A DNA stretch of 15,766 bases from contig JACQLI010000084.1 in NCBI GenBank assembly GCA_016204125.1, positions 1-15,766 of the forward strand, written 5' to 3'. Below are positions 8,042 through 14,354 of this stretch, piece after piece; the first letter of the stretch is position 1; the number at the start of each line of letters is the position of its first letter. The notes beneath the pieces were generated by a model. That model ran no database searches. It was not told the DNA's origin and worked only from the letters and a program-made list of their open reading frames with translations. The DNA comes from Candidatus Omnitrophota bacterium (GTDB taxonomy: Bacteria; Omnitrophota; Omnitrophia; Omnitrophales; JACQLI01). The position numbers and the translations under genes are program-made.

Positions 8042-8749
8042 ATGCGAATCGATCTCGTTACCATCTTTCCCGATTTTTTTGACGGGCCCTTATCGCATTC
8101 TCTCTTAAAACAGGCCGTGTCACGAAAAAAGGTGAGTTTTTACGTCCATAATCTGAGGGATTTCACTCAAGACAAACACCGAACGGTGGATGAAAAACCG
8201 TTTGGTGGAGGTCCTGGCATGGTGTTTAAGCCAGAACCTATTTTTAAATGTGTGGAAGCCATTTCAGGCAAAGGGCACGTTGTTTTGCTTTCTCCGCGGG
8301 GGAAACCTTGGACACAAGAGCTTGCCCACCAGTTGGCCAGGAAAAGACACCTCATTTTAATCTGTGGCCACTATGAAGGTGTTGATGAGCGGGTTTCTCA
8401 ACACTTAGTTGACGAAGAGATCTCAGTCGGGGACTTTGTGACCATGGGCGGTGAGGCTCCAGCGCTTTGTCTTGTAGAGAGCATAGTCCGCTTGATTCCA
8501 GGCGTGCTTGGAAATCCAGAATCTTCGAAGGAAGAAAGTTTCACACACTCACGTAATGGAGTTTCGGGTAAGAGGCTTGAGTTTCCACAATATACGCGGC
8601 CACGAGTTTTTAAGGGTTGGAACGTCCCCAAAATTCTTCTTTCGGGTAACCATCGGGCCGTTGCCGAATGGAGAAAGAAAGAATCGCTTCGCACCACCCG
8701 AAAAAGAAGACCCGACCTTATTAAAAAAACTCAGACAGGAAAGCATTAA
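8042..8749 (+). CDS. trmD: tRNA (guanine-N1-)-methyltransferase
   Basis: Methylates N1 of G37 next to the anticodon, preventing +1 frameshifting; an essential SPOUT-class enzyme with a trefoil-knot SAM site. The 235 residues include FPDFF near the N-terminus, VDEKPFGGGPGMV, LLSPRGKPW, ICGHYEGVDERV, EEISVGDFVTMGGE, RLIPGVLGN, FPQYTRP and LLSGNHRAVAEWR. Unusual: the loop between ESF and LEFPQYTRP (residues 168-178, THSRNGVSGKR) is about seven residues longer than in E. coli or H. influenzae and has no Asp or Glu, whereas those enzymes carry the proposed general-base Asp (D169) there. Other families also vary here, so loss of activity is not implied. Four bases from rpsP and nine from rplS. Confidence 0.95.
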   Translation: MRIDLVTIFPDFFDGPLSHSLLKQAVSRKKVSFYVHNLRDFTQDKHRTVDEKPFGGGPGMVFKPEPIFKCVEAISGKGHVVLLSPRGKPWTQELAHQLARKRHLILICGHYEGVDERVSQHLVDEEISVGDFVTMGGEAPALCLVESIVRLIPGVLGNPESSKEESFTHSRNGVSGKRLEFPQYTRPRVFKGWNVPKILLSGNHRAVAEWRKKESLRTTRKRRPDLIKKTQTGKH

Positions 8750-8758
8750 TAGAGTAAA

Positions 8759-9082
8759 ATGAGAAAACTCATGAACCTCATCGAGAAAGTAGAAGCCCCC
8801 CACTTAAAGAAAGACATTCCTTCCTTTCGGGTAGGAGATACCTTGCGGGTTAGTTTTCGCGTGAAGGAAGGAGAAAAGACCCGTACTCAGCTGTTTGAAG
8901 GAATCTGTATCCGAAAAAGGGGGAGGGGTCTTAGCGCCGCCTGTACCCTTCTTAAAGAAAGTTACGGTGATAAAGTCGAAAAGACTTTTCCTGTTCATTC
9001 TCCTGCGGTAGAAAAGATTGTGCGTGTCCACGGGGGCAAGGCGAGGAAAGCCAAGCTTTACTATCTCAGACACTCCCATTAA
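8759..9082 (+). CDS. rplS: 50S ribosomal protein L19, short C-terminus
   Basis: Large-subunit protein at the subunit interface, 107 residues from the first ATG. DIPSFRVGDTLRVSF, LFEGICI, FPVHSPAVEKI and GGKARKAKLYYLR are the L19 pattern. Two starts are possible. The ATG at 8759 adds MRKL; the ATG at 8771 (MNLIEKVE) matches the usual family N-terminus better. Neither has a strong ribosome site, so translation may depend on trmD nine bases upstream. Unusual: the protein stops at YYLRHSH, without the basic tail of about 12 residues (GKAARIKE-like) seen in E. coli L19. No such tail appears in the other frames after the stop, so this looks like a true short end rather than a recent frameshift. Confidence 0.93.
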   Translation: MRKLMNLIEKVEAPHLKKDIPSFRVGDTLRVSFRVKEGEKTRTQLFEGICIRKRGRGLSAACTLLKESYGDKVEKTFPVHSPAVEKIVRVHGGKARKAKLYYLRHSH

Positions 9083-9087
9083 ACACT

Positions 9088-9093
9088 AAAGGG
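9088..9093 (+). promoter_or_regulatory. Ribosome binding site of rnhB, fixing a TTG start
   Basis: AAAGGG, five bases before the TTG at 9099. An in-frame TAA at 9087 excludes any earlier start. The start codon lies inside the ten-base palindrome GCAAGCTTGC (9093-9102). Confidence 0.55.
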
Positions 9094-9098
9094 CAAGC

Positions 9099-9728
9099 TT
9101 GCTTAGAGTCGAAGATCTCTTTCGATTTGATGAAAGCTTTGCTGAAGAATTTCCACCAAGCGTTATCGCTGGAGTCGATGAAGCGGGACGCGGTCCTTTA
9201 GCAGGTCCTGTTGTCGCCGCCTCGGTTCTCTTTCGTCGAAGCGCCCGCCCCTCCGAGCTTAACGACTCTAAAAAACTTTCTCCCAAAAAACGGGAAATTC
9301 TTTTTCGCGAAATTGCTTTACACTGCCTCGTCGGGATCGGAATAGTTCCAGAGGCGGTGATTGACGAAATCAATATTTTTCAGGCCACGCGCCTTGCCAT
9401 GCGAGAAGCAGTTTTAGCCCTACCTAAAACCCCCACCCTGATTCTTATCGATGGAAAGATCAAGCTTGATCTTCCGCTTCCGCAGGTTGGTATTGTCAGG
9501 GGGGATGGACAGTCCGCAGCTATAGCCGCGGCCTCCATTGTTGCCAAGGTCTGCCGAGATCACCTGATGAGAAAATTCGACTCCATCTACCCCGACTATG
9601 GTTTTGCCCAACATAAAGGATATCCAACCAAGCTTCATATCGATATACTACGCTCAAAGGGAATAAGCCCGATCCACAGGAGATCGTTTCGTCCAGTGGC
9701 CGAACTTTTAGAAAAGAGTGAACCATGA
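9099..9728 (+). CDS. rnhB: Ribonuclease HII
   Basis: Cleaves RNA in RNA-DNA hybrids and starts removal of single ribonucleotides from DNA. The 209 residues contain the full DEDD metal set: D27 and E28 in GVDEAGRGPLAGPV, D118 in LIDGK and D136 in VRGDGQ. The 18-residue spacing between the last two equals that of E. coli (D108, D126). NDSKKLS, AAIAAASIVAKVCRD and YGFAQHKGYPT are further hallmarks. The TTG at 9099 is the only usable start: an in-frame stop lies at 9087, AAAGGG is five bases upstream, and no other start occurs before the catalytic motif. It ends in a four-base ATGA overlap with yraN. The rplS-rnhB-yraN order is widespread. Confidence 0.96.
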   Translation: MLRVEDLFRFDESFAEEFPPSVIAGVDEAGRGPLAGPVVAASVLFRRSARPSELNDSKKLSPKKREILFREIALHCLVGIGIVPEAVIDEINIFQATRLAMREAVLALPKTPTLILIDGKIKLDLPLPQVGIVRGDGQSAAIAAASIVAKVCRDHLMRKFDSIYPDYGFAQHKGYPTKLHIDILRSKGISPIHRRSFRPVAELLEKSEP

Positions 9729-10096
9729 AAGATTTTTTGCAGCTTGGACCCAGGGGAGAAACACTGGCGTGGGGATTTTTAAAGAAGAAGGGCTACGCTA
9801 TCCTCGAAAAAAACTACAGGGCTCGTTTCGGAGAAATTGATCTTATAGCTGAGAAAGACGGGGTCTTAATTTTCTTTGAAATCAAGACACGTCGGAATGT
9901 TCGTTTTGGATTACCTGAAGAAGCCGTCGACTACAGAAAACAACAAAAGTTAGCCCAGGTAGCCCAATCCTTTATCCAGACAAAGGGGCTTGAGAATAAA
10001 GCTGTTCGATTCGATGTTCTTTCGATAATATGGGATGGAACCGAGGAACCACAATTTTCATTAATTGAGGATGCCTTTACTCTAGACAACGCATGA
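9725..10096 (+). CDS. yraN: UPF0102 family protein YraN (endonuclease-like fold)
   Basis: Member of the widespread YraN family, with a restriction-endonuclease-like fold but no firmly established function. The 123 residues are typical. The N-terminus LGPRGETLAWGFLKKKGY matches the family's G..GE..A..(Y/F)L...GY pattern. The nuclease-like core is visible as G36-E37-I38-D39 followed by E52-I-K54, a D...ExK arrangement. Its start overlaps the rnhB stop by four bases and its stop overlaps the next gene by four bases, so translation is probably coupled on both sides. Its usual place beside rnhB suggests nucleic-acid processing, but that is inference. Confidence 0.93.
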   Translation: MKDFLQLGPRGETLAWGFLKKKGYAILEKNYRARFGEIDLIAEKDGVLIFFEIKTRRNVRFGLPEEAVDYRKQQKLAQVAQSFIQTKGLENKAVRFDVLSIIWDGTEEPQFSLIEDAFTLDNA

Positions 10097-12459
10097 CTTC
10101 GCGAAGCACCCAGAAGATTTCTTGGAGTTTCCTCAACCCCTTTGATATCCGCAAGGGTGAGGGAAGAAAAACCCTCCTCATGTTCCTTTATTTCTTCCTT
10201 ACCATGGTCGTCCTCTACGTACTCAAGCCTGTTCGGAGCTCCCTTTTCCTTGAAGAATTAGGAAGCAGGAATCTCAGGTACGTATACTTGGGAGAAGGTC
10301 TCTTCCTTCTTTTTGTGACATGGTCTTATATCCAGCTCGCCAAACTTCTTCCGAGGAAAAGATTCTTCATCGGTGTTCTTCTCGTCTTTATTTCTAACCT
10401 TCTCATTTTTTGGTGGCTTCTCCACGTCCAAGTTCCCTATCTTAGCGCCTTTTTCTATGTATGGGTTGCCGGCTTCTCTATCACAGCTGTTACGCAGTTC
10501 TGGACACTTGCCAACGATCTTTTTGATCCCCTTGAGGCAAAGCGTCTCTTTGGACTCATCATTAGCGGGGGGAGCGCAGGCGGAATCCTGGGGGGGCTTT
10601 TAACGAACCGAGCCGTGAAGTGGCTACGGACAGAGGATCTCCTTTTGATTTCCTCTCTTTTTCTCCTGGGATGCATTTTTGTAATCATGTTTCTGTGGAA
10701 ACATCTACCCGCTACTTCATCGGGTTCGGATCGCATGCAAAAACCGATCGAGACAGGGTCTACACGTAAACTTTTCATGACTTCTCCTTACCTTTGGATG
10801 CTTGCTGGTATTGTTCTTTTGGCCAAGGTTGGTTCAACAGTTGTGGATAACCAGTTTAATGCGATCGTTGAAGATCACTTGGTGGGCAAAGCTGCAAAGA
10901 CAGCTTTCTTTGGTGGGTTCAGCGCCGCCTTAAACGCCGTTTCCTTTCTCATGCAGCTTTATGCGACCAGTTTTTCTCTTCGCTTTCTCGGTATCGGTAT
11001 ATCCCTAACCCTTCTTCCTGTCGGGCTTAGTTTAGCCGCACTTGTAACCTTTCTCTGGCCGCTCCTTTCGACCGCAACCTTTCTAAAGATTTTTGACGGA
11101 GGAATGAATTATTCGATTCAGCAAGCTTCTAAAGAGGTGCTTTATCTTCCCCTTTCTTCAAGTGTTCGTTACCGCGCGAAGCCTGTTATCGACATGCTCA
11201 TCTTTCGTGCCTCCAAGAGCCTGGGCGGGCTTTTGATCATTATCCTTGCCCCGCTTCTAGCTATTCCAAACGAACGGGTTGGAGCACTTGTCTTTATCCT
11301 TTTACCTTTCTGGGTATTCTTAGTATGGAGGACGCGCGAAGCCTATCTCTATCTTCTCAGAGATCATCTTTCAAAAGGCAAGGCGGATGAGGAAATTCCG
11401 AAACCACGCAGGGCCACAGAGGTGCTCAGCTTTCTTTACGATGAGAAATCGTTTGGGGAACTTCGCTCCTTTTTCACGCAGCAGTCGAGCATGACTAGAA
11501 AAATGGCCGCGGCAGCTTGCCTCGCTTACCATCGGGCCGGCAAGGATCTCGAAGCAGCACGCAAACTCGTCAACGATATGATTCGTAGAGAAGCGCTCGA
11601 AACCATTCCCCACCAGGGACCCGAACAAAACGGTGCCACAAAAGAGAAAAAATTTCTAGATGAGCTATTGCTCAGGGAGGCTGAGAGAGAAGCTGACCTT
11701 GAAAAGCCAGATTCTTTACCACAAGAAGATCCAGAAGCACTTTTGGGGCATATTCAAATGCTTCTTGAAAGTCCCAAGAAGGATATGGCCATCAAAAGGA
11801 AAGCCGCACTTTATCTGGAACAGTTAGCTACGCAAGAAGCGGCTGATCGACTTCTTGAGATTTTGTCAAAGAGTCGGGATCATGCCCTTCGCTTCCTTCT
11901 GATCCGAACCCTCCTTCAGATCAAAGACAGAAATTCTGACATTCGTTGGAACAGGATCTTAATTAAGAAAGAAATTCTAAGAGAAGCTGAGCTTTATCAG
12001 GGGATTCAAAAATTAAGCCACTATTACTTTAAGGCAACCAAGAAGAAGGAGAAGTTCCTATTCTTAGAGGTGGCGCTCCATGCGATTGCGGACGAGAGTC
12101 TCGAGAGGATCTTCCGGTGTTTAGGACTTCTTTATCCGTCGGAAGCACTCCGGATTATTTACGAACGGCTTCTTGAGCATCCTACGCATGACGCCATTCG
12201 TTCCCACGCCATTGAGCTTCTGCAAAATCTTTTAGGGCCTGAGTTTTACGGAATCATTGAGCTCCTTTCAGACGACAGGGCTTTTAGTACGGTCTCAGAA
12301 GAGGAAGCCATATCCATTGTGGAGAGCATGGTTCAGTCACCCGATCGTTGGCTTTCTCTGACAGCCCATTTCTTGATCACGGAATTGGGCCTTGAAAATA
12401 AATGGCCGAGTCAGGGACCCATAGCCTCGGCTCGTTCTTTTGAGTCTTTGGACGTTTAA
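10093..12459 (+). CDS. NTT-like (ATP:ADP antiporter family) transporter with C-terminal helical repeats
   Basis: Inner-membrane protein, 788 residues. The first 415 residues hold about 12 hydrophobic segments. Features recall nucleotide transporters of the NTT/TLC family and its MFS-like relatives: LKPVRSS (44-50) after the first membrane helix, FWTLANDLFDPLEAKRLF (136-153), a Gly-rich SGGSAGGILGG, and KEVLYLPLSSSVRYRAKP (347-364). Residues from about 420 to 788 are soluble and mostly helical, with Leu/Ala/Glu-rich segments resembling HEAT repeats (for example about 560-620). Related MFS-plus-HEAT proteins occur in free-living bacteria, so nucleotide exchange as in energy parasites cannot be assumed; the substrate is unknown. 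It overlaps yraN by four bases. Runs of six and seven G occur at 10567-10572 and 10590-10596. Confidence 0.8.
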   Translation: MTSRSTQKISWSFLNPFDIRKGEGRKTLLMFLYFFLTMVVLYVLKPVRSSLFLEELGSRNLRYVYLGEGLFLLFVTWSYIQLAKLLPRKRFFIGVLLVFISNLLIFWWLLHVQVPYLSAFFYVWVAGFSITAVTQFWTLANDLFDPLEAKRLFGLIISGGSAGGILGGLLTNRAVKWLRTEDLLLISSLFLLGCIFVIMFLWKHLPATSSGSDRMQKPIETGSTRKLFMTSPYLWMLAGIVLLAKVGSTVVDNQFNAIVEDHLVGKAAKTAFFGGFSAALNAVSFLMQLYATSFSLRFLGIGISLTLLPVGLSLAALVTFLWPLLSTATFLKIFDGGMNYSIQQASKEVLYLPLSSSVRYRAKPVIDMLIFRASKSLGGLLIIILAPLLAIPNERVGALVFILLPFWVFLVWRTREAYLYLLRDHLSKGKADEEIPKPRRATEVLSFLYDEKSFGELRSFFTQQSSMTRKMAAAACLAYHRAGKDLEAARKLVNDMIRREALETIPHQGPEQNGATKEKKFLDELLLREAEREADLEKPDSLPQEDPEALLGHIQMLLESPKKDMAIKRKAALYLEQLATQEAADRLLEILSKSRDHALRFLLIRTLLQIKDRNSDIRWNRILIKKEILREAELYQGIQKLSHYYFKATKKKEKFLFLEVALHAIADESLERIFRCLGLLYPSEALRIIYERLLEHPTHDAIRSHAIELLQNLLGPEFYGIIELLSDDRAFSTVSEEEAISIVESMVQSPDRWLSLTAHFLITELGLENKWPSQGPIASARSFESLDV

Positions 12460-12477
12460 ACTTAAATAACAGAGCAG

Positions 12478-13008
12478 ATGTTTTTCTTACTTCTATTGGC
12501 AGTTCTGTTTTTAGGGGAAGGGTGCGTTTCGTCCCCCCCAAAATCTGATCCTGCCCTCTTTTTCGGCGCTCATGAGGATGAGGAAACAAGCCTCGCCTTC
12601 AAACGGGCTCTCACGTTAGAAGCAGGGTCACAGGATCTTGAGCAGGCACGGATTGACTATCTCCTTGAACGGATTGGGAAGTCTCCCTATAATTTTATCC
12701 GCAACAAAAGCCGATATACAGGGAAACGAGCCCAGGCTCACTTGCGGTGGAAGTATTTCTTTCGAAACAGGTGGCGGGTTAAAACAGCCCAGGATTTCAT
12801 CAACTGGGTCGCCACAGGTTCTAAGAGAACGGGCGAGCCTTATCTGGTGGAGTTTCCAGACAGGAAACGTTATCCTATGCGAACACTCTTACTGAACGAG
12901 CTTCAATTTTTCGATCAATTGGTCGACAAAAGAAAGCTAGAGATCAAAGAGGAGGCGAAACGAAAGGCAGAGTCTCCTCCGGCAACCGAGGAACCAAAGA
13001 GCCCTTAA
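12478..13008 (+). CDS. Exported DUF5329/YfeK-like protein, possible lipoprotein
   Basis: Protein of 176 residues with a hydrophobic N-terminus (MFFLLLLAVLFLG) ending in GEGC, so Cys16 might be lipidated. However, the lipobox is atypical (Gly at -3, Glu at -2) and the n-region lacks Lys/Arg, so simple secretion or a wrong start is possible. No earlier start exists (in-frame TAA at 12463), and the ribosome site is weak. The middle resembles, from memory, the DUF5329/YfeK family: IDYLLERIGKSPYNFIRN, YTGKRAQAHLRWKY, TAQDFINWVATGSKRTGEPY, LLLNEL. That family is exported and of unknown function. The C-terminal 35 residues are charged and end in a Pro/Glu-rich tail. A run of seven C (12533-12539) lies just after the Cys16 codon. 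Five bases separate it from the barrel gene. Confidence 0.72.
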   Translation: MFFLLLLAVLFLGEGCVSSPPKSDPALFFGAHEDEETSLAFKRALTLEAGSQDLEQARIDYLLERIGKSPYNFIRNKSRYTGKRAQAHLRWKYFFRNRWRVKTAQDFINWVATGSKRTGEPYLVEFPDRKRYPMRTLLLNELQFFDQLVDKRKLEIKEEAKRKAESPPATEEPKSP

Positions 13009-13013
13009 AAGAT

Positions 13014-14354
13014 ATGTTGAATGAGATGAAAAGAAAGCTTTTTATTTTTATTGTTTTCTTAGGAATAGGTCTGTCCTCCCTCTACGGCGAAGAGATTCCC
13101 TATGACCGTTACGCCCCCGTGAAACCAGACGACCTTGTCAGTAAACGCCCAGCAGCACTAGAAAACTGGCGCAACCATTTCCTGGTCTATCCTTTTGAAC
13201 TCATTCGCTGGCCTGTTAACCAAACATTCATCTTTGTTGAAAAAAACCATCTCTATGACAAGGCGGATTGGATTTATGACCAGATGAAGAGTCATGGGTT
13301 TACTCCTAAGGTGCGTTCACTCATTGGGGGGGGAAGTTTCGGAGCGGGATTTGATATCGAGTTCATTCAGCTCGCAGGACTTAAGGAAAAGCTTCCCAAC
13401 ACTTCCGTGAAAGGTTCCACGCTTTGGACACTTGACCACATTGTAGAGTATAAGGCAAAAATGATGCAGCAGAATATCGGAGGTACGGGGCTACGCGCTG
13501 GAGGCGTTGTCAAATACGAGAATCGAGGAGAGGAACACTTCTATGGCATTGGTCCAGATACGAGTCTTGGAGATGGGACCTCCTACCGCATCGAACAAAC
13601 CACGCTTAAGACCATCATCGGCAGCTCCTTTCTTAACACTTGGGATATTGATGGGATGTTTTCCTTTCAGAATGCAAACATCACAAATGGTGAAGACGGA
13701 GGGCGGGGGATTATCGATGAGATTTTCGTAGCAAGTGGGAGGCAACGAATTCCAGGCCTTGGGGGAGATGAGATATTGGCGTGGGCCCTGGAGCTTCAAC
13801 ACGATAATAGGGACAGCCAAGAGATCCCCACTGAAGGTGGTTATCAAAAGTTTCACTTCAGCTTCAACAAAGGGTTGGATGGGAGTACAGGTTTTTTTAA
13901 ATACCGAGGCGAACTTGGCCATTTCTTCAAGCTTTTTTCCGATAGGCGCGTGATAGCTTTCCGAAGCATCCTTGAACACAACGATGAAGTAGGAGACAGA
14001 GATGTTCCCTTTTTCTTGATGTCGCGGCTAGGAGGTTATGGTGCATATCCTCGGTTAGGAGAGACACACCGCGGCTTTAAGAGAGACCGTTTTTATGATG
14101 AGAGTCTTCTTCTTTTTAATCTCGAGTATCGATGGACAACCTGGGAATATCGCGATTGGAAGATGGATTCGGTTCTTTCTTGGGATGTGGGACAGGTGTT
14201 TGGCGAATTCAGCGATTTCCAATTCGAAGATTTCGCAAACTCATACGGCCTAGGTTTTCGCTTCAGCTATCAAAAAGAAATTGTGGTCAATTTTGAGATT
14301 GCAAGAAGTCACGAGGGTTTCGAATTTTATGTTAAGACAAAATCACCTTTTTAG
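13014..14354 (+). CDS. Outer-membrane beta-barrel protein, Omp85/surface-antigen (BamA/TamA-like), no POTRA
   Basis: Protein of 446 residues. A signal peptide is clear from M5 (KRKLFIFIVFLGIGLSSLYG, cleavage near residue 24-25); the start may be the ATG at 13014 or the one at 13026. After a linker of about 75 residues come alternating aromatic and polar strands. Evidence for an Omp85 barrel is R353-G354-F355 in THRGFKRDRF, followed by LLLFNLEYRW and a late VGQVFGEF strand, the pattern of the surface-antigen domain; the protein ends in Phe. There is no room for POTRA domains, so it is not BamA itself but a small barrel of the type labelled BamA/TamA family outer membrane protein. A run of eight G (13326-13333) lies in the coding region. 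Its last 26 bases overlap the next gene. Function unknown. Confidence 0.78.
   Translation: MLNEMKRKLFIFIVFLGIGLSSLYGEEIPYDRYAPVKPDDLVSKRPAALENWRNHFLVYPFELIRWPVNQTFIFVEKNHLYDKADWIYDQMKSHGFTPKVRSLIGGGSFGAGFDIEFIQLAGLKEKLPNTSVKGSTLWTLDHIVEYKAKMMQQNIGGTGLRAGGVVKYENRGEEHFYGIGPDTSLGDGTSYRIEQTTLKTIIGSSFLNTWDIDGMFSFQNANITNGEDGGRGIIDEIFVASGRQRIPGLGGDEILAWALELQHDNRDSQEIPTEGGYQKFHFSFNKGLDGSTGFFKYRGELGHFFKLFSDRRVIAFRSILEHNDEVGDRDVPFFLMSRLGGYGAYPRLGETHRGFKRDRFYDESLLLFNLEYRWTTWEYRDWKMDSVLSWDVGQVFGEFSDFQFEDFANSYGLGFRFSYQKEIVVNFEIARSHEGFEFYVKTKSPF

Noticed and set aside
8540..8580. Frameshift in trmD as explanation for the odd loop
   Set aside because: The frame is continuous and conserved motifs on both sides are in the same frame with no stop; an insertion fits better.
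12440..12468. Possible promoter TTGAGT, 16-17 bases, TTAAAT/TAAATA before the gene at 12478
   Set aside because: Weak matches to both boxes, and the -10 would lie only about 10 bases before the start codon, leaving no leader for a ribosome site.
13491..13979. 162-codon open frame on the - strand
   Set aside because: Antisense to the outer-membrane barrel gene, with no ribosome site or family resemblance; a shadow frame.
13014..14354. BamA itself
   Set aside because: The protein is too short and lacks the five POTRA domains. Only the signal peptide, a short linker and a barrel are present.
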